From Candidatus Krumholzibacteriia bacterium (GTDB lineage: Bacteria > Krumholzibacteriota > Krumholzibacteriia > LZORAL124-64-63), in the NCBI GenBank assembly GCA_028718575.1, contig JAQULN010000153.1, forward strand, positions 1 to 6,871: a stretch of DNA of 6,871 nt, given 5' to 3'. Shown here piece after piece: positions 1 through 5,806 of this stretch. The notes below the pieces were generated by a model. It was not told the DNA's origin and searched no databases. It was given only the letters and a program-made list of their open reading frames with translations. Each line of letters opens with the position of its first letter. The stretch's first letter is position 1. Both the position numbers and the translations under genes were made by a program.

Positions 1-1074
1 GAGACAGATCCTTCCGGGTCCGTCGCAAGCGGCCCGCCGCCGCCGACCGGCGCCGCCGGCGACATCGACACCGCCAAACAGGCCGACGTCGAGCGATGGA
101 CCCATGAACCACGGCGCGGGGCGGGGTGGATGGAACGCCTGGCCGAGGTCAACACGGAGTTGTGGCTCATCCTGTCGCTGCTGATCATCGCGGGCACCGC
201 CAATTACCTCGTGGTGTCTCAGAAGATCGTACTGGGTTTCTACACGCTGCCGACTGTCTTCGCGGCCTACTTTCGCGGCCGGCGGCATGCCACCCTCACG
301 GCCGTCGCCAGCGCGCTGCTGGTCGGCCTGCTCACCCACTTCAAACCGTCGTTGTGGTCGGATGGACAGATCTCCGGCTTGCTGAACGGACAACTGCTGG
401 ACATTGTCGCGTGGGGTTCCATGCTGATCCTCACCGCGTACGCCATGGGCACGCTTTACGAGCGTCAGGCCGCCCGCTCGCAAGAACTCCAGCAGACCTA
501 CCAGGGACTGTTGCTGATGTTGCGCCAGTTCATCAACAACGACAAGTACAACGAGAACCACTCCTATCGCGTTTCGGTCTACGCGGTGACAATCGCACAG
601 CACATGGGCTTGAGTCCGGACAGGTTGGAACTGGTGCGGGCGGCGGCTCTCCTGCACGACCTGGGCAAGCTGGAAACCAGCCGCGAAGTTCTTCACAAAG
701 CGGCCGAGCTGAGCGCATCGGAGTTGCGCGAAGTGCGCCAACACGCGCAGCGCGGCGCGCCCATGCTCGAGCCGGTCGCCGCGAGCATGGGCCGCATCTT
801 GCCGATCATCCTGGCCCATCACGACCATTTCGACGGCAGCGATTATCATCCTCTGGCCAGCGAGGACATCCCCCTGGAGGCGCGGATTATCTCCGTCGCC
901 GATGTCTACGACGCCTTGACGAGCGATCGTCCCTACCGCAAAGCGTTTTCCCCGCACGACGCCAAGGAGATCATCCTGGCGGGCAGCGGCAAGGAATACG
1001 ATCCGCAAGTGGTGCTGGCGTTGCGCCGCGCCATGGAGCGGGGTTTGCTCGAGGTGCCGGAGATCTACGTCTGA
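1..1074 (+). CDS. Membrane-anchored HD-GYP-type phosphohydrolase, 5' partial
   Basis: Probable cyclic-di-GMP phosphodiesterase of the HD-GYP group, acting at the inner membrane. Numbering from the Met at base 130, hydrophobic segments lie near residues 11-29, 33-49, 54-70 and 89-108. A short helical linker (about 108-125) and the HD domain (about 126-305) follow. The predicted metal and catalytic residues are all present: H144, H176-D177 with K180 (HDLGK), H205, H230-H231 and D258, within a canonical VADVYDALTSDRPYR stretch. The signature is off-consensus: where HD-GYP proteins have HHExxDGxGYP, this has HHDHFDGSDYHP, so the GYP triplet is lost. The frame is open to base 1 with coding-like composition, and no Shine-Dalgarno precedes the Met at 130, so I extend the gene off the left edge. 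A start at 130, giving 314 residues, remains possible. No N-terminal sensor other than the membrane region is visible. Confidence 0.88.
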   Translation, partial: ETDPSGSVASGPPPPTGAAGDIDTAKQADVERWTHEPRRGAGWMERLAEVNTELWLILSLLIIAGTANYLVVSQKIVLGFYTLPTVFAAYFRGRRHATLTAVASALLVGLLTHFKPSLWSDGQISGLLNGQLLDIVAWGSMLILTAYAMGTLYERQAARSQELQQTYQGLLLMLRQFINNDKYNENHSYRVSVYAVTIAQHMGLSPDRLELVRAAALLHDLGKLETSREVLHKAAELSASELREVRQHAQRGAPMLEPVAASMGRILPIILAHHDHFDGSDYHPLASEDIPLEARIISVADVYDALTSDRPYRKAFSPHDAKEIILAGSGKEYDPQVVLALRRAMERGLLEVPEIYV

Positions 1075-1103
1075 ATCGCCGCGTCGCGGGTCCGCAGGCA
1101 AGA

Positions 1104-1127
1104 GGGCCGGGGATTCCTTCCCGGCTC
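1104..1127. terminator. Weak hairpin between convergent genes
   Basis: An 8-bp stem with one G-U pair (arms 1104-1111 and 1120-1127, loop 1112-1119) lies between the HD-GYP gene on + and the 85-residue gene on -. Its position suits a bidirectional terminator, but no T-tract follows on either strand, so intrinsic termination is doubtful. Confidence 0.25.
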
Positions 1128-1162
1128 GGCCGTTGCAGGGGATCGAATCAACTGCAGAAGAC

Positions 1163-1420
1163 CTATTTGAACAGCGCTTTCACGCTGGACCACGTGTTGT
1201 TTTCGGTGACGATGATCTGTTCCAGGTTCGTGTAGAGGATCCAGTTCCACTGCATCGGGTTCGAGAGGATTTCCTGGTCCCAGCTCGCGCCGACCCAGAA
1301 CATCACCTGTGCCCCAGGCTCGCCGGCGCAGTCGCCGCTGAGCTGGTACATCGCTGTGATGTACTCGGCGTCGCCATCAACCGACGTCCCGATTGTCGCC
1401 TGATATGTCGCGGGCGCCAT
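1163..1420 (-). CDS. Hypothetical 85-residue tryptophan-rich protein
   Basis: I do not recognise this family. The reading frame has strongly GC-rich third positions and a natural-looking composition, unlike the Arg/Pro/His-rich shadows around it, so I take it as real. It holds five tryptophans (W42, W47, W58, W60, W77), one cysteine (C31) and alternating polar and hydrophobic residues suggestive of beta strands. It has no signal peptide and no clear membrane helix, so it is probably cytoplasmic. An in-frame TAA lies just upstream of the ATG, which limits any extension. An AGGAG sits 13 bases before the ATG, a rather long spacing. The gene is convergent with the HD-GYP gene and divergent from the selenoperoxiredoxin, with 91 bases between the two starts. 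A TTGATA (1491-1496, minus strand) could be its -35 box, but the -10 is poor. It could also be a fragment of a longer ancestral protein. Confidence 0.65.
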   Translation of the reverse strand: MAPATYQATIGTSVDGDAEYITAMYQLSGDCAGEPGAQVMFWVGASWDQEILSNPMQWNWILYTNLEQIIVTENNTWSSVKALFK

Positions 1421-1453
1421 GGATCCAAGTTAACTCCTAGCGGAAATGCTGAA

Positions 1454-1481
1454 TTTACGGCCGCGGGAATCGAGCTATGGT
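1454..1481 (+). promoter_or_regulatory. Possible weak promoter of the selenoperoxiredoxin
   Basis: TTTACG (1454-1459) and TATGGT (1476-1481) are separated by 16 bases, each matching 4 of 6 sigma70 consensus positions. They lie about 30 bases before the peroxiredoxin start. This is a guess from consensus only. Confidence 0.22.
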
Positions 1482-1497
1482 AACGGGGCCTATCAAG

Positions 1498-1505
1498 AAA
1501 GGAGG
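1498..1505 (+). promoter_or_regulatory. Ribosome binding site deciding the 1512 start
   Basis: AAAGGAGG stands 6 bases before the ATG at 1512, a near-perfect Shine-Dalgarno. A second one, AAGGAGG at 1611-1617, stands 8 bases before an in-frame ATG at 1626. The longer form is preferred because its own site is at least as strong and the extra codons are in frame and open. Confidence 0.7.
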
Positions 1506-1511
1506 CTAATA

Positions 1512-2234
1512 ATGGTGCAATCTTCGAAAGCTGGATGCGCGCGCCCGACCGGCGGCCTGGTTGGTCAGCCGCAAGCGCCCGCACAAGATCAACAGGCTCC
1601 GAGCGCGACCAAGGAGGCGACGCAGATGATCCATGTCGGCAAGCAAGCACCTGATTTCACGGCCCCGGCTTACCACAAGGGCGAGTTCACGGCGGTCAAG
1701 CTGTCGGACTATCTCGGCAAATGGGTGGTCCTGTGTTTCTATCCGGGCGATTTCACCTTCGTCTGAGCGACCGAGATATCGGCGGTCGCCGATAAACACG
1801 AACAGTTCGCGAAGCTGGGGGTCGTGGTGCTGTCGATGAGCGTCGACAGCATTTTCGTGCACAAGATGTGGAACGACCACGAGATCTCCAAAATGGTCGA
1901 GGGGGGAGTTCCGTTTCCGATGCTCTCGGACGGCGGCGGCAAGGTCGGGGCGGCCTATGGCATTTACGATGCCGAAGCCGGCGTGGAGAACCGCGGCCGG
2001 TTCATCATCGATCCCGACGGTTTGATCCAGGCCTACGAGGTCCTGACGCCGCCCGTCGGGCGGCATGTGGCTGAGACGCTGCGGCAAATTCAAGCTTACC
2101 AGTACGTGCGCGCGAGCAAGGGCACCGAGGCCACGCCGTCGGGCTGGAAGCCGGGCAAGCCGACGCTCAAACCGGGGCCGGCGCTGGTCGGCAAAGTCTG
2201 GGAAGTCTGGCAGACCAGCATGGAATCCGATTAA
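1512..2234 (+). CDS. Selenocysteine-containing peroxiredoxin (in-frame UGA at 1764-1766)
   Basis: A thiol/selenol peroxidase of the AhpC/TSA (Prx) family that reduces hydroperoxides in the cytoplasm. Read through one UGA, it is 240 residues. The thioredoxin-fold core starts near residue 39 (VGKQAPDF). The active-site motif PxxxTxxC appears as P78-G-D-F-T82-F-V-U85, followed by ATE where Prx proteins usually have PTE, so the UGA falls exactly on the peroxidatic cysteine. R161 in RGRFIIDPDG fits the catalytic arginine. The C-terminus runs PSGWKPGKPTLKPGP to GKVWEVW, typical of the family. Similarity continues with no frame change on both sides of the UGA, and a bSECIS-like hairpin follows it, arguing against a nonsense mutation. 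There is no cysteine after U85; only C9 and C75 precede it, and the usual resolving-Cys site reads ATPSGW. Selenocysteine Prx proteins are known in other bacteria. No sel genes lie in this window. An alternative start at 1626 gives 202 residues. Confidence 0.9.
1764..1794 (+). promoter_or_regulatory. Bacterial SECIS element with selenocysteine UGA
   Basis: The UGA (1764-1766) is followed by a perfect 7-bp stem, 1777-1783 (TATCGGC) with 1788-1794 (GCCGATA), closed by the tetraloop GGUC (1784-1787). Counting the U of UGA as +1, the loop guanines are at 21-22 and the U at 23. Known bacterial SECIS hairpins present guanines in a small apical loop at about this distance for SelB binding. An alternative fold pairs 1767-1772 with 1784-1789 and would hide the loop. 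Confidence 0.8.
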
Positions 2235-2252
2235 CCGGCCAGTGCGCGTCCG

Positions 2253-2269
2253 CCGCTCGTGTTCAGCGG
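2253..2269. terminator. Short hairpin between convergent genes
   Basis: A 5-bp stem, CCGCT (2253-2257) with AGCGG (2265-2269) and a 7-base loop, lies between the stop codons of the peroxiredoxin and the lipoprotein gene. It has no T-tract. It may contribute to termination together with the stronger inverted repeat just to the right. Confidence 0.2.
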
Positions 2270-3081
2270 GTTGTGCAGGCTAGCGTGTGCACGCTTCCGC
2301 CTCCGGCAACCGCGTTGCCGGAGGCGTCATAGAGCGTGGAGGTTGCCGTCCCGGTGCCATTGAACGTCACCACGGAGTAGTACGGCGGAAACTCGCAGCG
2401 GACCGTCCCCGTCGGGCAGCCGCCGGTTGCGCCGCGGGAGATTCCCGGGGGTTGAATCTCCCACGTCACCGCGAACGCTTGATCCATGTTGAAGCTCGGC
2501 GAAGAATAGTTGTAGTCGAAGTCATACCCGCCGTCGCCATTGAGTAGCAGCGTGCCGGTGCCCATGCCGGTGATGTTCGAGCCATAGAAGTATGTGTAGT
2601 CGTACGTGATAGTCGCTGCTTCGATCTGCTGCAGGTAATGGCCGATGCCGGTCATGCTGTGGTTCACGCTCGCCGCGCCGAGCGCACTCTGCTGCGGGAT
2701 GCCATCGTCGTCGAGGTACTGGACCCAGTAGAACCAATGGTAGGTCGTGCCGCCGGCGGCGTATTCATAGTCGTATTCCCAGCGCTGGTTTTCCTCGCTC
2801 CAGCCGTAGTTCTTGCCGGCATCGACGCCGGCTGTCTTGCCGACACCGCCGGCCAGCGTGGCCATGGACTCGACCAGCGTGACCGCCTGCACGGCGGAAG
2901 CCTGCGACTGCGCCACGGCCATGGCTTGGTCGAATTGCGCCGCCGGTGGATTCTGGCCGCCGGTGCCCGGCCGGCCGGGGTTCTTGTCGTCGCTGCCGCA
3001 ACCGGCGAGACCGAGGCAGATCAGCGAGGCGAGAGCCGCCGCGGCGCGGCTTTTCCAGCGGGGAGTGAGCAATCGAAGCAT
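2263..3081 (-). CDS. Hypothetical lipoprotein
   Basis: A 272-residue protein with a lipoprotein signal: basic start, hydrophobic run at about 13-24, and lipobox LAGC with the lipidated cysteine at C28. The +2 residue is Gly, not Asp, so by the enterobacterial rule it would go to the outer membrane. A Gly/Pro/Asn-rich linker (about 29-47) is followed by an Ala/Gln/Val helical stretch (about 48-78). From about 94 to 250 it is rich in Tyr, Trp, Asp and Gly (for example WEYDYEY), as in beta-sheet proteins. Three C-terminal cysteines (C222, C229, C269) could form disulfides. I do not recognise the fold or function. The start is supported by GGAGG (3090-3094) 8 bases before the ATG and by a good promoter at 3154-3182. 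It converges on the selenoperoxiredoxin with only 28 bases between stop codons, and diverges from the TonB receptor remnant. Confidence 0.88.
   Translation of the reverse strand: MLRLLTPRWKSRAAAALASLICLGLAGCGSDDKNPGRPGTGGQNPPAAQFDQAMAVAQSQASAVQAVTLVESMATLAGGVGKTAGVDAGKNYGWSEENQRWEYDYEYAAGGTTYHWFYWVQYLDDDGIPQQSALGAASVNHSMTGIGHYLQQIEAATITYDYTYFYGSNITGMGTGTLLLNGDGGYDFDYNYSSPSFNMDQAFAVTWEIQPPGISRGATGGCPTGTVRCEFPPYYSVVTFNGTGTATSTLYDASGNAVAGGGSVHTLACTTR
2298..2326. repeat. Perfect 13-bp inverted repeat inside the lipoprotein 3' end
   Basis: Arms 2298-2310 and 2314-2326 are perfectly complementary around a 3-base loop (CGC). It lies in the codons for ASGNAVAGG, about 33 bases before the lipoprotein stop. 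A second small hairpin (agcgt/acgct, 2282-2295) lies beside it. No T-tract follows on either strand. It may slow transcription or act as a weak terminator between the convergent genes. Confidence 0.6.
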
Positions 3082-3153
3082 GAGGGCGACCTCCAGGGAG
3101 CGGGCGAAGTAACCGGCAGGATAACGATCAAGTCATCGACGTATACCGGAGCT

Positions 3154-3182
3154 TATATATCCGGCTTATAGACTTATTGCAA
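3154..3182 (-). promoter_or_regulatory. Sigma70-like promoter of the lipoprotein gene
   Basis: On the minus strand TTGCAA (3177-3182) and TATATA (3154-3159) are separated by exactly 17 bases. Transcription would start near 3147, giving a leader of about 66 bases before the lipoprotein ATG. Two near-identical units, ccggagcttata (3146-3157) and ccggcttata (3161-3170), overlap the -10 region and could be an operator. Confidence 0.55.
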
Positions 3183-3265
3183 GCAGAAATTAGAGAATTC
3201 GCGAGGAACCGCGTGAATTGGTCCATGGCGAGCGGCGACATTCCACGTTCACTCGATCGTAATCG

Positions 3266-3297
3266 GACCTTAACCAAGACCTTACGCGACGTAGATA
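3266..3297 (+). promoter_or_regulatory. Possible receptor promoter with a GACCTTA direct repeat
   Basis: GACCTTA occurs at 3266-3272 and 3278-3284, 12 bases apart. Overlapping it, TTAACC (3270-3275) and TAGATA (3292-3297) are spaced by 16 bases and could be weak -35 and -10 boxes for the receptor gene, leaving a leader of about 70 bases. The rest of the 3095-3371 divergent region shows no gene. The frame open upstream of 3372 has no good start and unusual composition. Confidence 0.22.
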
Positions 3298-3371
3298 CCG
3301 TGCAGCCGTTAGTGCGAAGCGGACGTCGGTTGTCTGACGCTGTTTCGGAGTGCGCCAAGGAGGCAGGTTGC

Positions 3372-4522
3372 ATGCGAAGCGGTTGCGTCGCCATCGCGGT
3401 CCTGAGCTGGTTGACCATGGCGGCGGGGATAGCGTCCGCCGAAGGCAGTTTGACGGGACAAGTCAAAGACAGGGACTCCGGCGAGGAATTGATCGCCGTC
3501 GATGTCGTGTTGGTGGGCGCGGGGCTGGCCGCGCAGACCGATTTGTTCGGCCGCTACAGCTTCGACGACGTGCTGGCCGGCGCCTACAGTGTGCGTTTCT
3601 CCTACCTCGGCTACAACACGCGTGTGATCGACGACGTCCGTGAGGTCGACGGCGAAACCCGCCGCCTCGACGCCGTGCTTGAGAGTTATCGCGCCAACGC
3701 TATTGACGACATCATGATTACGGGCACCCGCATACTATCGACCGAGGGCGCAGTACTCGCCGACCGCAAGCAGGCCGCCGTGGTGGGCGATGCGATCAGC
3801 GCGGCCCAGATTTCCCGTTCGCCGGACGGCCAGGCAGGCGACGCCCTGAAGCGGGTGACCGGCCTGCTCGTCGACAGCGGTGGCTACGTCAACGTGCGCG
3901 GCATGCCCGACCGCTACAACGTGATCGTCGTCGACGGCGCGGTGGCTACCTCGGTCGATCCCGACCTGGACCGCAAGAGCTTCAACTTCGAGATGATCCC
4001 GTCCAACCTGCTGTCCAGCCTGCAGGTTTTCAAGACGGCCCTGCCGGACATGCCCGGCGATTTCACCGGCGGCTTCGTACGCGTCAACACGTTCGAGTTC
4101 CCGGAATCGCAGACCACTCAGGTCAGCATCCAGTCGGGATGGAGCGAGGAGTCCAGCGACCAGGTCTTCTTCCGCGACGCCCACCGGGGCTCGGCCGACT
4201 GGTACGGGCGCGATGACGGCGGCCGGGATCGTCCCGCGCCGCTCGTCGATGCAGGCCGGTTGCCGAGCGACACACCCTGAGCTTCAAGAACCTGCTGGGA
4301 CGCAACACGGAGGATTCCTTCCTATCGGCCCGGAAGCGAGACAACGCCCTGGCCTACCGCTACGTGCTGGAATGGGAGGAGAAGGAGCAGCTGACCAGCA
4401 GCCTGGTCGGTTCGCACGGGCTGCCCTTGCCGGGCTTGAAACTCGATTGGCGCGCCTTCTACAACGAGAACCGGGCCAAGGACACGACCGGCCCCGCGCC
4501 GCACTCCGTAAGAAGCGGATGA
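3372..4522 (+). pseudogene. TonB-dependent receptor, internally deleted and truncated
   Basis: Remnant of an outer-membrane TonB-dependent receptor, a class that imports siderophores, glycans or other large nutrients. The start at 3372 has AAGGAGG (3357-3363) 8 bases upstream. Frame one gives 302 residues: signal peptide 1-23 (cleavage after ASA), CarboxypepD_reg-like domain about 25-103 (GxVKDxDSGE, DLFGRYSF, SYLGYN), and plug about 135-245 (ALKRVTG, GYVNVRGMPDRYN, PSNLL, DMPGDFTGGFVRVNTFEFPE). It stops at 4278-4280. From about 4271 the next frame carries an evident barrel piece (HTLSFKNLLGRNTEDSF, then LKLDWRAFYNENRAK), which ends at TGA 4520-4522. Receptors of this kind are usually about 800-1000 residues. 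The strands between plug and this piece, and everything after it, are missing. A deletion near 4262-4275 that also shifts frame explains the first break; a second lies near 4480-4500. An assembly join could mimic this. It lies upstream of the nuclease in the same direction. Confidence 0.85.
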
Positions 4523-4531
4523 AAACTCCGC
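4515..4531. repeat. Small hairpin at the receptor truncation point
   Basis: GCGGA (4515-4519) pairs with TCCGC (4527-4531) around a 7-base loop containing the last stop codon of the receptor remnant. Directly after it the base composition turns AT-rich (about 4532-4560), unlike the surrounding coding DNA. No T-tract follows immediately. Confidence 0.25.
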
Positions 4532-4541
4532 GAAAATGTAC

Positions 4542-4550
4542 TATTATTAT
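4542..4550 (+). promoter_or_regulatory. AT-rich patch, possible -10 for the nuclease gene
   Basis: TATTAT occurs twice in overlap (4542-4547, 4545-4550) about 60 bases before the nuclease ATG. No convincing -35 box lies 16-18 bases upstream, so this is only a candidate promoter. It is the one AT-rich stretch in the 85-base gap between the receptor remnant and the nuclease gene. Confidence 0.25.
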
Positions 4551-4607
4551 ACCTCTAGTTCGTTCGCGTGTGGCTGATCACCGTTTCGACCGGGAGCCCG
4601 CTCGCTG

Positions 4608-5768
4608 ATGCGACATTTTCAACTCTTGCACCGCAGCCTCTTGCCGCTGCTGCTATTGATCCTGTCAGCGACCGGGCCGCTGGCCGAACCGCCGCCCGGT
4701 TACTACGCCACCGTGGACACATCCAATCCCGATGCTTTGCGGACGACGCTCAACGCGGTCATCCGCGGCCACGTCAAGATTCCCTACACCTCCTCGGCGA
4801 CCGACACCTGGGACGTGCTCGAGCTCGCCGATCAGGATCCCCTCGACGCGAACCGTATCCTCGATGTCTATCGCAATCTGAGCCACCCGAAGTACTCCGG
4901 CGGCAACGACTACTACAATCGCGAGCACACGTGGCCGAACAGCTACGGCTTCCCCAACAATACCAGTTCCAACCTGCCGTACACCGATTGCCATCACCTT
5001 TTTCTTTGCGACATCGCCTACAACAACTACCGGGGCAATCGCATCTTCGCGGACTGCGAATCCGGCTGTACGGGGTATCCGACCGCGGTGCATGACGGGA
5101 TCAGCGGCGTCAACTACACCCGCGACGCGACGCCCGTCGGCATCTGGGAGACATGGCACGACCGCCGCGGCGACGTCGCACGGGCCATCCTCTACCTGGA
5201 TGTCCGCTACGAGGGCTTGGGCAGCGAGCCCGACCTGATCGCCACCGATGATGTGGCGCTGATCGTCGCCTCGGCCACCGGCAGCAACGAACCGATCGCC
5301 TACATGGGCCTGTTGACCACGTTGCGGCTCTGGCACGCGGAAGATCCGCCGGACGCGAAGGAACGCCACCGCAACGATGTGGTCTACATCTACCAGCAGA
5401 ACCGCAATCCCTTCATCGATTACCCGGAATGGGCCGAGATGCTCTTCGGCGATCCCACCGCCGCGCCCGACCTGCCGCCGGCCTGGGCGGCGCGGGTGCA
5501 GATCGCCGGCGTGGCTCCAAACCCCTTCAATCCAGTCACCGCGATCACTTACCGCGTGTCCGCGCCGGGTCCAATCTCGCTGGACATCTTCGCCCTCGAC
5601 GGCCGGCGCGTGCGGACTCTGGCGGCGGGTGTCCACGCCGCCGGGGAGTACCGGCTCATCTGGGACGGGCGCGGCGACGATGCCGGCGCCGTCGCCAGCG
5701 GCGCCTACGTGCTGCGTCTGGCGGGGGGCGGCGACATCGACCGTGCCAAGCTCCTGCTCTTGAAGTAA
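4608..5768 (+). CDS. Secreted endonuclease I-family nuclease with FlgD-like C-terminal tail
   Basis: An extracellular or surface DNA/RNA endonuclease of the Endonuclease_1 (His-Me finger) family, 386 residues. The signal peptide covers 1-26 (hydrophobic run LLPLLLLILSA, likely cleavage after PLA). The nuclease domain spans about 30-285. The hallmark REHTWP (R105-E106-H107) supplies the general-base histidine. TDCHHLF (126-132) and the following N139-N140 fit the metal-binding helix, and QQNRNPFIDYPEWAEMLF (263-280) is the family's typical end. From about 297 to 386 a FlgD-type Ig-like domain begins with APNPFNP, continues with ISLDIFALDGRRVRTL and SGAYVLRL, and ends in KLLLLK. In FCB-type bacteria such tails are common on exported enzymes and resemble secretion/anchoring tails. 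C128, C134, C150 and C154 could form disulfides. The likely role is nutrient or phosphate scavenging from extracellular DNA. The start has only a weak GGGAG 11 bases upstream. The unknown gene behind it is 38 bases away. Confidence 0.92.
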   Translation: MRHFQLLHRSLLPLLLLILSATGPLAEPPPGYYATVDTSNPDALRTTLNAVIRGHVKIPYTSSATDTWDVLELADQDPLDANRILDVYRNLSHPKYSGGNDYYNREHTWPNSYGFPNNTSSNLPYTDCHHLFLCDIAYNNYRGNRIFADCESGCTGYPTAVHDGISGVNYTRDATPVGIWETWHDRRGDVARAILYLDVRYEGLGSEPDLIATDDVALIVASATGSNEPIAYMGLLTTLRLWHAEDPPDAKERHRNDVVYIYQQNRNPFIDYPEWAEMLFGDPTAAPDLPPAWAARVQIAGVAPNPFNPVTAITYRVSAPGPISLDIFALDGRRVRTLAAGVHAAGEYRLIWDGRGDDAGAVASGAYVLRLAGGGDIDRAKLLLLK

Positions 5769-5793
5769 TCTGTCGGCGAGATTCACGGGCGCC

Positions 5794-5800
5794 AAAGGAG
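5794..5800 (+). promoter_or_regulatory. Ribosome binding site deciding the 5807 start
   Basis: AAAGGAG lies 6 bases before the ATG at 5807. The same frame is open far upstream into the nuclease gene, but that stretch is an Arg/Ala/Pro-rich shadow, so the start is placed here. Confidence 0.75.
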
Positions 5801-5806
5801 CGAACG

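Noticed and set aside
126..1235. A 369-residue frame over the HD-GYP gene
   Set aside because: It is rich in Arg, His, Gly and Pro with no recognisable domain, while the overlapping frame encodes a clear HD domain. It is a shadow.
1446..1766. A separate 106-residue gene ending at the UGA, with a second gene from 1824
   Set aside because: The two pieces are one peroxiredoxin in the same frame. The stop coincides with the catalytic cysteine and a SECIS-like hairpin follows, so read-through is the better reading.
1506..2093. A 195-residue antisense frame running across the UGA of the peroxiredoxin
   Set aside because: No conserved motif is visible and the + strand frame is an evident peroxiredoxin with a SECIS. 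It is open only because of high GC.
3177..3371. N-terminal extension of the TonB receptor to a Met at 3177
   Set aside because: The extension would put residues before the evident signal peptide, and the ATG at 3372 has an AAGGAGG at 8 bases.
4665..5795. A 376-residue antisense frame opposite the nuclease
   Set aside because: It mirrors the nuclease almost completely, is Val/Gly/Arg-rich without motifs, and has no supporting ribosome site. It is a shadow.
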